Below are positions 1-8,421 of a DNA stretch of 64,000 nt, one piece after another. The first letter of the stretch is position 1. Every line of letters starts with the position of its first letter. Below the pieces are notes generated by a model. That model saw only the letters and a program-made list of their open reading frames with translations, was not told the origin of the DNA and did not search any database. The DNA is taken from contig NZ_JAEHOH010000001.1 in assembly GCF_016522505.1 (NCBI RefSeq), positions 62,001-126,000 on the forward strand, in the 5' to 3' direction. Source of the stretch: Leucobacter chromiisoli. GTDB taxonomy: Bacteria; Actinomycetota; Actinomycetes; Actinomycetales; Microbacteriaceae. The position numbers and the translations under genes are program-made.

Positions 1-775
1 CCTGCCCCGCGTTCGCGAAGATGCCGCTCGCGAGGCCCTCGACGAGTCGGTTCGCCGGGGCGTCGGCGAACACGAGCTGGGCCGACTTGCCGCCGAGCTC
101 GAGCGCCGTCGGCACGAGGTTGCCGGCCGCCGCGGCGGCGATCGCCTTGCCGGTGCCGTCGTGCCCGGTGAACACGATGAGCGAGACCCGCGGGTCGCCC
201 GTGAGCGCCTCGCCGGTCGCGCGGCCGCCGGGCAGCACGCGCACGACTCCCTCGGGCAGCCCCGACTCGAGCATCAGCCGCTCGAGCAGGAGCGCGCTGA
301 GCGGGGTCTCGGGCGCGGGCTTCAGCAGGCACGCGTTGCCGAACGCGAGCGCCGGGGCGATCTTCTTCGTGGCGAAGATGATGGGCGCGTTCCAGGGGAC
401 GACCGCGGCGACGACGCCGTGCGGCTCCCGCTTCGAGTAGGCGAAGTAGTCCCCCTCGACCGGCACGACGTCGCCCGCGACCTTGTCGGCGAGCTCGCCG
501 AAGTAGAAGAACGACTGCGCGGCGCGGCGCACCATGGCGAGGCTCGAGGGGAGCGGGGCGCCGAGGTTGCGGGCCTCGAGCTCGGCGAGCTCGTCCTCGT
601 GCTGCAGCATGGCCTCCCCGACGCGGCGCAGCGCGCGGCCGCGCTCCATGGGGGAGCGGGCCGACCACACGTCGAAGCCGCGCCGGGCCGCCGAGACGGC
701 GTCCGCGACCTCCTCCGGGGTGGTGTCGGCGACCTGAGAGATCACGCTGCCGTCGACGGGGGAGAAGATGTCCAT
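1..775 (-). CDS. Aldehyde dehydrogenase family protein (partial, C-terminal part outside window)
   Basis: NAD(P)-dependent aldehyde dehydrogenase that would oxidise an aldehyde to its acid in the cytoplasm. The gene begins at ATG 775 with MDIFSPVDGS and stays open to the window edge (258 codons). Visible family landmarks are VVPWNAP (cofactor and oxyanion region), the KPAPETP segment (family KP.E.TP), FTGHDGTGKAI in place of the usual FTGS..G, and LELGGKSAQLVF, which carries the general-base glutamate. The last readable residues are IFANAGQ, so the catalytic cysteine of the family G-Q-x-C motif lies just past the edge. Substrate cannot be read from sequence. It could in principle serve the semialdehyde step of the operon at 21-25 kb, but the 20 kb distance gives no support for that. 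Confidence 0.93.
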   Translation of the reverse strand, partial: MDIFSPVDGSVISQVADTTPEEVADAVSAARRGFDVWSARSPMERGRALRRVGEAMLQHEDELAELEARNLGAPLPSSLAMVRRAAQSFFYFGELADKVAGDVVPVEGDYFAYSKREPHGVVAAVVPWNAPIIFATKKIAPALAFGNACLLKPAPETPLSALLLERLMLESGLPEGVVRVLPGGRATGEALTGDPRVSLIVFTGHDGTGKAIAAAAAGNLVPTALELGGKSAQLVFADAPANRLVEGLASGIFANAGQ

Positions 776-1108
776 TCGTGCGCTCCTGAGGTTCGGGATC
801 GGGTCGGGGCCCGGCATCGGGCCGTTCGAGATCTGGTCGGGGCCGGGTCGAGTGGGATCGGGGTCGGGTCAGGCCGGGTCGAGTCGTGCCGCCCGGGTGC
901 GACCCGCGGGTCGTCCGGCCCCGGCGGCGTCGAGCGGTTCCGCTCATCCTCGCAAGGGGGAGGGCGCCGGGGCACCGTGCCGGTCGCCAAGCGAGGCGGG
1001 GAGGTGTTGTGCGCGCGGCCAGATGCTCCCGCCCGCGCTCCATCCCGGAGCAGGCTCTCCGCCTCGTCCGAGGATGACGCGTCCGCCGAAGACGCGTAGG
1101 GTCGAAGC
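776..1108. other. Intergenic region between divergent genes
   Basis: 333 nt without a credible gene. The first 130 nt, next to the aldehyde dehydrogenase start, are rich in short GGTCGGGG and CCGGGTCGAG units. The only confident regulatory signal is the -10 box for the rightward gene at its right end. Confidence 0.6.
1097..1102 (+). promoter_or_regulatory. -10 box, apparently leaderless, for the quinone oxidoreductase
   Basis: TAGGGT followed by exactly 6 nt and the ATG at 1109, with no Shine-Dalgarno sequence. This is the actinobacterial leaderless arrangement, in which transcription starts at or next to the start codon. Confidence 0.55.
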
Positions 1109-2077
1109 ATGACTGTGCGTGCGATCACCGTGGAACGGGCCGGCGGGCCGGAGCTGCTGCAGGAGACGGAGATCCCGGATCCGGTGCCGGGCCCCGGGGA
1201 GCTGCTCGTCGAGACCGCCTTCGTGGGCGTGAACTTCATCGAGACCTACCAGCGCTCGGGCGTCTACCCGGTCGACTACCCCTTCATCCCCGGTAGCGAG
1301 GCCTCCGGCACCGTCGTCGCGGTGGGCGAGGGGGTGTCGGGCTTCGAGCCGGGCGATCGCGTCACCACCTGCGAGGGGAAGGCCGCCTACGCCGAGCGCT
1401 TCGTCGTGCCCGCCGTCGCCGCGGCCCGCGTCCCCGACGGCCTGGGCCTCGACGTCGCCGCGGCCCTGCCGCTGCAGGGGATCACCGCCCACTACCTCTC
1501 GACCTCGGCCTCGCACCCGCAGCCGGGCGACACCGTGATCGTCCACGCCGGCGCCGGCGGTGTTGGCCTGCTGCTCACCCAGCTGCTCGCGGCGCGGGGG
1601 ATCCGGGTCTTCACCACCGTCTCGACCCCCGAGAAGCGGGAGCTGAGCCTCGGCGCCGGCGCCGAGCAGGTGCTCCGGTACGAGAGCTTCGCCGACAAGG
1701 CGCGCGAGCTCACCGACGGGGCGGGGGTCGCCGTCGTCTACGACGGGGTCGGCAAGCGCACCTTCGACGACTCCCTGCGCGCCCTGCGCGTGCGCGGCGA
1801 GATGGTGCTCTTCGGCGGGGCGAGCGGGCAGGTGCCCCCGTTCGACCTGCAGCGTCTGAACTCGGGCGGGTCCCTCTCGATCACGCGCCCGTCGATCGGC
1901 CACTTCCTGCTGACGCCGGAGGAGCGCGCGTGGCGCTACGGCGAGCTCTTCGACGCGGTCACCGGGGGCGGGCTCGACGTCCGCGTCGGCGAGCGCTTCC
2001 CCCTCGCGGAGGCCGGCCGCGCCCACGAGGCGCTGGAGGGCCGCGCCACGACCGGCAAGGTGATCCTGGAGGCGTAG
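1109..2077 (+). CDS. NADPH:quinone oxidoreductase (zinc-independent MDR family)
   Basis: 322-residue medium-chain dehydrogenase/reductase of the Qor type, which reduces quinones or enones with NADPH. The N-terminal GroES-like half contains VNFIETYQRSG and YPFIPGSEASG, both typical of Qor. The Rossmann nucleotide loop AGAGGVG lies at residues 147-153, and the protein ends GRATTGKVIL, the usual Qor C-terminus. The Cys/His zinc ligands of true alcohol dehydrogenases are missing. Start ATG 1109 is supported by a -10 box 6 nt upstream rather than by a ribosome-binding site. It is a single-gene unit, followed by two hairpins that separate it from the convergent FAD enzyme. The physiological acceptor is unknown. 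Confidence 0.92.
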   Translation: MTVRAITVERAGGPELLQETEIPDPVPGPGELLVETAFVGVNFIETYQRSGVYPVDYPFIPGSEASGTVVAVGEGVSGFEPGDRVTTCEGKAAYAERFVVPAVAAARVPDGLGLDVAAALPLQGITAHYLSTSASHPQPGDTVIVHAGAGGVGLLLTQLLAARGIRVFTTVSTPEKRELSLGAGAEQVLRYESFADKARELTDGAGVAVVYDGVGKRTFDDSLRALRVRGEMVLFGGASGQVPPFDLQRLNSGGSLSITRPSIGHFLLTPEERAWRYGELFDAVTGGGLDVRVGERFPLAEAGRAHEALEGRATTGKVILEA

Positions 2078-2098
2078 GGCGCGGCTCGCCGTGCTGCG

Positions 2099-2118
2099 CC
2101 GCCGCTGAGCTGCGGCGG
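2099..2118 (+). terminator. Hairpin after the quinone oxidoreductase gene
   Basis: Inverted repeat CCGCCGC / GCGGCGG with a 6-nt loop, 21 nt after the stop codon. It has no U-tract, as is common in high-GC genomes. Confidence 0.5.
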
Positions 2119-2193
2119 AGCGGTGACGTTGCTCGATGTCGGGTCGCCCCCCGCCGTCGCCGCGTGCACCGCGTCGCGGCCACGCACCCCTGG

Positions 2194-2232
2194 GAGTTGC
2201 TCGACGAGTCTCAGCGAGGTGTCGAGCAACTC
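2194..2232. terminator. Bidirectional terminator between convergent genes
   Basis: Perfect 12-bp inverted repeat GAGTTGCTCGAC / GTCGAGCAACTC (2194-2205 and 2221-2232) with a 15-nt loop. It lies between the 3' ends of the convergent quinone oxidoreductase and FAD/Fe-S oxidoreductase genes. Confidence 0.65.
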
Positions 2233-2256
2233 GCGGTCGAAGCTCCGATGGGCGGC

Positions 2257-5184
2257 CTACCGCGCCACCGCGTGCTCGGCCAGCAGCTCGAGCACGTGCC
2301 GGTACTCGCGGCCCGTCGCGCGGGTCATGCCGATCTCGCAGGTGCGGTTCGCCGACACGTAGGCGTCGAAGGCGCCGTCCTCCCGCTCGGCCCTCGCGAG
2401 GCCCGCGACCTCGTCCTCCGTGGCGCTCGCCGTCAGCTCGGGATGCAGCATGCCGCGGTCCCCGGCGAAGGCGCAGCAGCCCCAGCCGTCGGGCACGACG
2501 ACCTCCTCGGCGACGGCGGCGGCGAGGGCGAGCACGGCGTCGTTCGCGCCCAGCTGCGTCGTCGAACAGGTCGTGTGCACCGCGACGCGGCCGAGCCTCC
2601 GCGGCACGGCGAGGCGCGGGAGCACCCGATCCGCGACGAACTGCGTCGCGTCGATCACGCGAAGCCCGCGATAGCGGGGATCTTCGGATGCCGCCTGCGC
2701 GATCATCACGTCGAGGCCCTCGCTGCAGCTCGCGGCGTCGCACACGATGGGCAGCTCGCCCTGCCTGCTCGCCGCCCACAGGGCCGGGAGCACGCGCTCG
2801 GACATGAGCCCGTACCCGCTGAGGTGCCCCTTCGACTTCCACGGGGTGCCGCAGCAGAGGCCGTCGACGGCGTCGGGCACCGCGGCGGGGATCCCGGCGC
2901 GGCGCAGCAGCGCGAGCAGCGCCCCGGCCGATCCGCCGTCGCGCGGGTCCCCGCTCGCCGCCCCGAACATCGTGCCGATGCAGGCCGCGAAGAACACCAG
3001 CTCGGGGTGCCGGACGCCGTCGGAGGCGTCCCCGCCCGGTTCGCGTCCGGCGCCCCGCCCGCCGGCCGGGAGATCGGCGTCGTAGCGCGGCACCGTCTCG
3101 GCGCCGAGGATCGCGCGCCCCACCGCCGTGGCCCCGGTCACGAGCGGCGCGGGGAGGCGGTCGGCCAGGGTGAGCGCGGCGCTGCCGGCCCGGGTCACGG
3201 CTCCCCAGTGCTCGGCCGCCCCCGCCCAGGCGGCATCGGCGACGCGGGCGCCGTCCTCGGCGCGCAGTCGCCGCACCAGGTCGCCGGTGTTGATGTTCAC
3301 GGGGCACGCGACGGCGCACATGCCGTCGGCCGCGCAGGTCTCGACGCCGTCGTAGCGGTACATCTCGCGGAGCTCGTCGGCGAGGGCGTTCGCGCCGTTC
3401 GCCTCCGCGCGCACCAGTTCGCGCCGCAGCACGATCCGCTGGCGGGGCGTGAGCGTCAGGTTGCGGCTCGGGCACACGGGCTCGCAGTAGCCGCACTCGA
3501 CGCAGCGGTCGACCTCCTCCTCGACGGTGGTCGGCAGTTTGAGGTGGTCGAGGTATGACTCGGGATCGTCGGAGAGCAGCACGCCGGGGGCGAGCAGGCC
3601 GTCCGGGTCGATGAGCGCCTTGATGCGCTGCATGAACCCGTAGAGCCGGTCGCCGAACTGCCGCCGCACGAAGGGGGCCATCACCCGGCCGGTGCCGTGC
3701 TCGGCCTTGAGCGTGCCGCCGAGTCCGAGCACCAGGTCGACGAGCTCGTCCGTGAAGACCCGATAGCGCTCGCGGGCGCCCGCGGCGCGGAAGTCCTCGT
3801 TCACCATGAAGTGCACGTTGCCGTCCTTGGCGTGGCCGAAGATCACGGTGCCCTCGTAGCGGTGGGCGTCGAAGAGCCGCTCGAGCCCCTCGCAGGCGGC
3901 GAGCAGGCGGTCGACGGGCACCGCGATGTCCTCGAGCAGCGCGGTCGTGCCCGAGGGCCGGGCCTCCGCCACCGCCGTGTAGAGGCCCTTCCTGACCGAC
4001 CACAGCGCCGCGCGCTCGGCGTCGTCCCGGGTGAGGCGCGCGGGCAGCGCGAGCGGCAGGCCGGCGAGGTGATCCGCCACGGCGCGCTCGCCCTCGAGCA
4101 GCCCCTCCTCGTCGGCCGCGTGCACCTCGACGAGCAGTGCGGCGTGGCAGTCGACGTCGATGCGCGCGATGTCGCCCGGCACGTCGGCGAGGCCCTGCGC
4201 GACCCTCAGGGAGCGGGCGTCCATGAGCTCGACCGTGGCGAGCCCGAGGTCGACGAGGCCGGGGAGCGCCGCCATCGCCTCGGCGAGCGACGCGAACACG
4301 AGCAGCGCGGTGGCGATGCGGGGCCGCACCTCGATCGTGCGGAAGCGGGCCTCGGCCGTGAACGCCAGCGTGCCCTCGCTGCCGATCACGAGGTGCTCCA
4401 GGATCCGCACCGGCTCGTCGTGGTCGAGCAGCGAGTTCAGACCGTACCCCATCGTGTTCTTGATGGCGTACTGCCGCCGCACCTCGGCGACGAGCGCGGG
4501 GTCGGCGCGCAGCTCATCCCGCAGCTCGGCGAGGCCGCGGTGGATGCCCGGCTCGAGCCTCGCGAGCTCCGCGTCCGCGCCGGGAGCGCCCGTGTCGATC
4601 ACGGTGCCGCTCGGCAGCACGAGCACCAGGCCGGTGACGGTGCGGTAGGAGTTCTCCACCGTGCCGCAGGCCATGCCGCTCGAGTTGTTCGCGATGACGC
4701 CGCCGATCGTGCAGGCGATCTCGCTCGCGGGATCCGGGCCGAGCTTGCGACCGTGGCGCGCGAGCCGGGTGTTCACGTGGCGCACCGTCGCCCCGGGGCC
4801 GACCCGCACCTCCTCGCCGCCCTGCAGGATCTCGATCCGGCGGAAGTGCTTGCGCGTGTCGAGCATGACCCCCGAGGTCACGCCCTGCCCCGAGAGGCTC
4901 GTGCCGCCCGAGCGGAAGCTCACGCAGCGCCCGGCGGCGCGCGCCGAGGCGAAGGCGCGGGCCACGCCGGCAGCGTCCTGCGGAGTCACGACGGCCTCCG
5001 GCACGAGCAGGTAGTGGGAGGCGTCGTGCGCGTAGGCCAGCCGGTCCAGCGAGCGGACGGTCTGCTCCACCCCGTCGCCGAGGGTCTCGGAGTCGAGGGG
5101 GAGCGTCGCAGCGGGGCGGGATGCGGCGGGGCGGGATGCGGCGGAGCGGGGTGCAGTGGAGCGGGGTGCAGCGGGGCGGGGCAC
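2257..5184 (-). CDS. FAD-binding and 4Fe-4S oxidoreductase (D-lactate dehydrogenase/GlcD-like, fused to a CCG domain)
   Basis: Large single-chain oxidoreductase (975 aa from GTG 5184), probably a D-2-hydroxyacid (D-lactate type) dehydrogenase passing electrons to the respiratory chain. After a low-complexity N-terminus come a PCMH-type FAD domain (with FRSGGTSLSGQG and the IGGVIANNSSGM flavin segment), the FAD-oxidase C-terminal domain (GHAKDGNVHFM, EHGTGR), a ferredoxin-type region with two clusters (CVECGYCEPVC near residue 560; CAADGMCAVACPV near 613) and a C-terminal cysteine-rich CCG domain (CIGT, CCGTPWK, CSTT, WGCCAF). The order matches YdiJ-type enzymes, which fuse glycolate oxidase GlcD and GlcF-like parts. 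GTG 5184 is chosen because AGAGG stands just upstream of it; an ATG at 5289 would add 35 unsupported residues. The N-terminus is encoded by 15-bp repeats. Confidence 0.9.
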   Translation of the reverse strand: MPRPAAPRSTAPRSAASRPAASRPAATLPLDSETLGDGVEQTVRSLDRLAYAHDASHYLLVPEAVVTPQDAAGVARAFASARAAGRCVSFRSGGTSLSGQGVTSGVMLDTRKHFRRIEILQGGEEVRVGPGATVRHVNTRLARHGRKLGPDPASEIACTIGGVIANNSSGMACGTVENSYRTVTGLVLVLPSGTVIDTGAPGADAELARLEPGIHRGLAELRDELRADPALVAEVRRQYAIKNTMGYGLNSLLDHDEPVRILEHLVIGSEGTLAFTAEARFRTIEVRPRIATALLVFASLAEAMAALPGLVDLGLATVELMDARSLRVAQGLADVPGDIARIDVDCHAALLVEVHAADEEGLLEGERAVADHLAGLPLALPARLTRDDAERAALWSVRKGLYTAVAEARPSGTTALLEDIAVPVDRLLAACEGLERLFDAHRYEGTVIFGHAKDGNVHFMVNEDFRAAGARERYRVFTDELVDLVLGLGGTLKAEHGTGRVMAPFVRRQFGDRLYGFMQRIKALIDPDGLLAPGVLLSDDPESYLDHLKLPTTVEEEVDRCVECGYCEPVCPSRNLTLTPRQRIVLRRELVRAEANGANALADELREMYRYDGVETCAADGMCAVACPVNINTGDLVRRLRAEDGARVADAAWAGAAEHWGAVTRAGSAALTLADRLPAPLVTGATAVGRAILGAETVPRYDADLPAGGRGAGREPGGDASDGVRHPELVFFAACIGTMFGAASGDPRDGGSAGALLALLRRAGIPAAVPDAVDGLCCGTPWKSKGHLSGYGLMSERVLPALWAASRQGELPIVCDAASCSEGLDVMIAQAASEDPRYRGLRVIDATQFVADRVLPRLAVPRRLGRVAVHTTCSTTQLGANDAVLALAAAVAEEVVVPDGWGCCAFAGDRGMLHPELTASATEDEVAGLARAEREDGAFDAYVSANRTCEIGMTRATGREYRHVLELLAEHAVAR

Positions 5185-5185
5185 G
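5111..5185 (-). repeat. Five 15-bp tandem repeats at the start of the FAD/Fe-S gene
   Basis: Units at 5111, 5126, 5141, 5156 and 5171. The first two are identical (GCGGGGCGGGATGCG on the + strand) and the others are close variants. They encode 5-residue units such as ASRPA and APRST, and the last unit includes the GTG start codon. Confidence 0.85.
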
Positions 5186-5341
5186 GAAACCTCTCTTCGT
5201 CGGGCCGGTCTCTGGGCGGGGTGATCCGGAGCGGGGTCAGCCGCAAGGGGGCGTGCGTCGGGGTTCCGGCCGAGGGCGAGCCCCGGCACGCGGCCCCCGC
5301 GGATCCGGGACCTCAGGGTCTCGGGGGCCGGGCCTCGGTGC

Positions 5342-6391
5342 TCAGGGCACGCGGCGGATCCAGGCCTCCGTGAGGAATTTCTTCTCGACCAGGCGCTCGG
5401 CGGCGTCCCACTCGCCCTCGGTGACCTCGCCGTCGGTGCCGCCGTGGCGCCGCTTGAACACCTCGACCATGCGCTCGATGATCTCCTCGCGCGCGAGGCC
5501 CGTCTGGCTGCGCAGCGGATCGACCCGCTTCTGCGCGCTCTGCGTGCCCTTGTCCGAGAGCTTCTCGCGCCCGATCCGGAGGACCTCGGTCATCGCCTCG
5601 GGGTCCATGTCGTACGCCATGGTCACGTGGTGCAGCACCGCGCCCGAGCCGAGCCGCTTCTGCGCGGCGCCGCCGATCTTGCCGTGCGGGCTCGTGATGT
5701 CGTTGAGCGGTTTGTAGACGGCGTCGATGCCGAGGGTCTTCAGCGCCTCGAGCACCCACTCGTCGAGGAAGGCGTAGGAGTCGGCGAAGCTCATGCCGCG
5801 CACGAGCTCGCCCGGCACGTAGAGCGCGTAGGTGATGCAGGCCTGGGGCTCCATGTACATGGAGCCCCCGCCCGAGATGCGGCGCACGATCTGGGCGCCC
5901 CGGGCCGCCGCCTGCTCCTCGTCGACCTCGTTCCTCACCGACTGGAAGCTGCCGATGAAGACCGCGGGGGCGTTCCACTCCCAGATGCGCAGCGTCGGGC
6001 CGCGCAGACCCTCGCCCACGGCGGTGGTGAGCACCTCGTCGAGCGCCGCGTTGAGCACGGGGGCGACGGGCGGCTCGTGCAGGATCTGCCAGTCGTAGTC
6101 GCGCCAGTGCGCGGCCCCCGTCACCGCCCTCCGGATCGCGACGCCGACGGACTCGGGGGTGAAGCCCAGCAGATGCACCTCCTTCGGCAGGCCCTGCCGG
6201 ATCGCGGTCGCGATCTCCTCGATGGTGCTGTTCGGGGAGAGCCCGTTCACCGCCGCGTCGATGTCGAGCAGCGCCTCGTCGGGCTCGAGGAAGAAGTCGC
6301 CGGAGAGTCGGAAGTCCGAGATCCGCCCGCCCTCGACCTCGAAGTCGACGACGACGAGTTTGCCGCCGGGAACCTTGTACTCACCGTGCAT
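5342..6391 (-). CDS. Lipoate-protein ligase family protein
   Basis: Probable lipoate (or related acyl) transferase acting on lipoyl domains of 2-oxoacid dehydrogenases or GcvH. The 349-residue protein has an N-terminal accessory domain (MHGEYKVPGGKLVVVDF, about 90 aa) and then the BPL/LplA/LipB catalytic fold. The substrate motif RRISGGGSMYMEP is near residue 170 (LplA proteins have RR.SGGG), and the HGKIGGAAQKR segment holds the expected lysine. ATG 6391 is preferred over the ATG 12 nt upstream because TGGAGG sits 5 nt before it and related proteins, as I recall them, begin MHGEYKVPGG. It is transcribed alone from a -10 box near 6428. Whether it uses free lipoate or acyl-carrier-bound octanoate is not evident. 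Confidence 0.88.
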   Translation of the reverse strand: MHGEYKVPGGKLVVVDFEVEGGRISDFRLSGDFFLEPDEALLDIDAAVNGLSPNSTIEEIATAIRQGLPKEVHLLGFTPESVGVAIRRAVTGAAHWRDYDWQILHEPPVAPVLNAALDEVLTTAVGEGLRGPTLRIWEWNAPAVFIGSFQSVRNEVDEEQAAARGAQIVRRISGGGSMYMEPQACITYALYVPGELVRGMSFADSYAFLDEWVLEALKTLGIDAVYKPLNDITSPHGKIGGAAQKRLGSGAVLHHVTMAYDMDPEAMTEVLRIGREKLSDKGTQSAQKRVDPLRSQTGLAREEIIERMVEVFKRRHGGTDGEVTEGEWDAAERLVEKKFLTEAWIRRVP

Positions 6392-6427
6392 GGGGGCCTC
6401 CACATCGCCAGCTGCGGGTAGGGCTCC

Positions 6428-6433
6428 AGGCTA
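6428..6433 (-). promoter_or_regulatory. Probable -10 box of the lipoate-ligase gene
   Basis: TAGCCT on the minus strand, 36 nt upstream of the chosen ATG. No convincing -35 element was seen. Confidence 0.35.
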
Positions 6434-6533
6434 CTCCTCCGCGCTCGCGAAGATCGAGCCCCCTGTGCTCGGCGGGGCTTCGGGGGAGTGCGGCAGGACG
6501 GGAGCGCAGCAGGGCGGCAGGGCGGGAGGGAGG

Positions 6534-7394
6534 CTAGGCGCCGACCCGGTCGAGCATCCAGGTCACGAGGTCGGCGACCACCTCGTCGCGCCCCAGCTCG
6601 TTCAGCAGCTCATGCCGCGCCTCGGGGTAGACCTTCAGCGTGACGTCCCGCACGCCCCTGCGGCGGTAGGCGTCGGCGAGCCGTCGCAGGGAGTCGCGCT
6701 TCGACAGCGGGTCGGCGCTGCCCGCGACGATGTGGATCGGGATGTCGGGGGCCAGCCCGGCGGCCGGGGTGCCGAAGAGGCGGAGCGCGTCGGCGGGCCC
6801 GAGGAGCTTCAGGATGTCGGCCTCGAAGCAGAGCGGGTCGGCGATGAAGCGCTCGGCGACGGAGGGGTCGCGGCTCAGCCACTCGAACCCGTTCGCCTCC
6901 GGCCCGGCCCACCCGGCGTTGAGCTTGCCGCTCTCCATGCCGGCGGGCGACCGGTGGGCGCTGCCCGAGAGCACCACGGCGTCCCAGGCGCGCGGGTGGC
7001 GATTGAGGAGCCGCTGGGCCATGAGGGATCCCCAGGAGTGGCCGAACATGATCACGGGAACCCCGGGGTGGCGATCCCGGATCAGTCCGGTGAGCTGCAG
7101 GATCGCGGCCTCGGTCGCCCGCAGGCCTCCCGGGCCGAGCCGGCCGAGCCGCGCGAGATCGCCGCCCCACTGCCGCCGTCCCGTCTCGCCGTGCCCGCGG
7201 TGGTCGTCGGCGTAGACGGCGAAGCCCGCCCGCACCAGATCCTGCGCGAAGGCCGCGTAGCGCCCCGCGTGCTCGCCGATCCCGTGGGCGATCTGCACGA
7301 TCCCCACCGGCTCCTCGGCGGCCCACTCGTACACCGAGATCTCGACGCCCTGAGCGTCGACGTAGGTGAACCCGACGGGGGCGGTGTCGCTCAT
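6534..7394 (-). CDS. Alpha/beta hydrolase (lysophospholipase / monoacylglycerol-lipase family)
   Basis: 286-residue serine hydrolase, probably cleaving monoacylglycerol- or lysophospholipid-like esters. The oxyanion-side AHGIGEHAGRY motif, the DHRGHGET strand-turn and the nucleophile elbow GHSWGS (Ser about 120) are all present. The acid is in SADPLS and the histidine in ARHELLNE, completing the triad. No signal peptide is seen, so it is probably cytoplasmic. ATG 7394 has no ribosome-binding site but has CAGAAT 7 nt upstream, which fits leaderless initiation. It is divergent from the XRE-cupin regulator, with about 130 nt between the starts. No substrate can be inferred from its neighbours. 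Confidence 0.88.
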   Translation of the reverse strand: MSDTAPVGFTYVDAQGVEISVYEWAAEEPVGIVQIAHGIGEHAGRYAAFAQDLVRAGFAVYADDHRGHGETGRRQWGGDLARLGRLGPGGLRATEAAILQLTGLIRDRHPGVPVIMFGHSWGSLMAQRLLNRHPRAWDAVVLSGSAHRSPAGMESGKLNAGWAGPEANGFEWLSRDPSVAERFIADPLCFEADILKLLGPADALRLFGTPAAGLAPDIPIHIVAGSADPLSKRDSLRRLADAYRRRGVRDVTLKVYPEARHELLNELGRDEVVADLVTWMLDRVGA

Positions 7395-7401
7395 GCCGTC
7401 G

Positions 7402-7407
7402 ATTCTG
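7402..7407 (-). promoter_or_regulatory. Possible leaderless -10 box of the alpha/beta hydrolase
   Basis: CAGAAT on the minus strand, 7 nt before the ATG. It is weaker than TANNNT but has the same spacing as other starts in the window. Confidence 0.3.
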
Positions 7408-7455
7408 GCAGGCGCGGCTGGGCGGCGCCAGGCCGCCGCGAGCGGGCCGCGATAC

Positions 7456-7486
7456 TAGAATGAGTCGCGCATCGGGACGATCCCGA
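7456..7486 (+). promoter_or_regulatory. -10 box and palindromic operator of the XRE-cupin gene
   Basis: TAGAAT at 7456-7461, then a perfect inverted repeat TCGGGA-CGA-TCCCGA at 7472-7486. The palindrome would lie at or just after the transcription start, a typical autorepressor position. Confidence 0.45.
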
Positions 7487-7524
7487 CTGGAGACGAATAC
7501 ACGGATATGGCGTAGGGGGACATC

Positions 7525-8139
7525 GTGTCGCTGCAGGCCCCCGACCCCGACCCCCGGCACAGCCCGCAGTCGGGCGAGGTCGAGATCGGACCCCGGATCC
7601 GGGAGCTCCGGGAGGCCTCCGGGATGTCGCTGCGCGGGCTCGCCAGGGCCAGCGGGCTCTCCGTCGGCTTCCTCTCCCAGGTGGAGCGCGGCATCAGCTC
7701 GATCGCCCTGTCGAGCCTGCGCGCGGTCGCCGACGCGCTGGGACACCCCATGTCCGAGCTCTTCGAGACGGAGGGGCCGCCCTCGCCCGACGACGACTCG
7801 ATCATCTTCACGCTGATGCGGGGCTCCGAGCGCAAGCGCAGCGTGGTCTCCGGCGGCCGGCACTACGAGATGCTCTCGGCCCGAGCTCCAGGGCTGATCC
7901 TCGAGCCGATGCTCGTCTACATCGAGCCGGGCGGGGTCGAGGAGCCCCCCGTGAGCCACGCAGGCGAGGAGTTCGCCTACGTGCTGAGCGGCCGCCTCGT
8001 CTACGAGGTCGCCGGCGAGGAGCACCTGCTCGAACCCGGCGACAGCCTCTACCTGCGCTCGAACACCCCGCACGCCATGCGCAACGACGGCACCGAGACG
8101 TGCGTCGTCGTCTCCGTCGTCACCCCCCGCCACTACTGA
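7525..8139 (+). CDS. XRE-family transcriptional regulator with C-terminal cupin domain
   Basis: 204-residue DNA-binding regulator. A Cro/C1-type helix-turn-helix spans about residues 22-76 (MSLRGLARASGLSVGFLSQ, then VERGIS). A cupin_2 ligand-binding barrel follows at about 125-200, with SHAGEEFAYVLSG and the EPGDSLYLRSNTPHAM second motif. Proteins of this build usually sense a small metabolite and control adjacent catabolic genes. GTG 7525 is supported by TAGGGGGA 5 nt upstream. It lies directly before, and on the same strand as, the ABC/oxoprolinase operon, which it probably controls. It shares its architecture, and an almost identical HTH core, with the regulator at 19171-19716, so the two are likely paralogues. 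Confidence 0.92.
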   Translation: MSLQAPDPDPRHSPQSGEVEIGPRIRELREASGMSLRGLARASGLSVGFLSQVERGISSIALSSLRAVADALGHPMSELFETEGPPSPDDDSIIFTLMRGSERKRSVVSGGRHYEMLSARAPGLILEPMLVYIEPGGVEEPPVSHAGEEFAYVLSGRLVYEVAGEEHLLEPGDSLYLRSNTPHAMRNDGTETCVVVSVVTPRHY

Positions 8140-8307
8140 GGCGGGAGCGGGGCCGAGGGTCGGGTGGCCGGCGGACCGCATGTTCCCGGCCGCGCCGCCC
8201 GCCGCGCGTCGTGTGGCGCCTGCCCCGCTCCGCGCGCCTGCGCCGCCCGCCCTCCGGCGCCGTCCGCCCGGGCCGAGCCCCGGTCCGCCCTCCGGAATGT
8301 AACGGAT

Positions 8308-8358
8308 CGGAGAAATCTCCGGCAAAAGGTGTTCATAAAGTGTTTGATGGTATAGAAC
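8308..8358 (+). promoter_or_regulatory. Promoter/operator region of the ABC-oxoprolinase operon
   Basis: An AT-rich island in otherwise GC-rich DNA. It holds an inverted repeat CGGAGA-AA-TCTCCG (8308-8321), two 11-bp-spaced direct repeats starting GTGTT (8329-8339 and 8340-8350), and TATAGA (8351-8356) as a possible -10 box. GTTC/GAAC arms at 8331 and 8355 bracket it. A match AAAGTGT at 8337-8343 is shared with the operator region of the second XRE-cupin regulator. Confidence 0.45.
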
Positions 8359-8421
8359 AGTAGAGCAGGCTTTGACGAACTCTCGGTCGACGGCGGAGAG
8401 CCCGGTTCATAGGAGAACAAC

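Noticed and set aside
944-4003. Very long open frame on the minus strand overlapping the quinone oxidoreductase and FAD gene
   Set aside because: Its product is Arg/Gly/Ala/Pro-rich with no domains; it is a high-GC shadow of real genes in other frames.
4771-4784. Other CACGTG occurrence considered as a second parS
   Set aside because: Flanking arms do not match GTTT/AAAC; the same is true of the other CACGTG hexamers noticed.
8372-8377. TTGACG as a -35 box before the ABC operon
   Set aside because: No -10-like sequence at suitable spacing downstream; the AT-rich island upstream is a better promoter.
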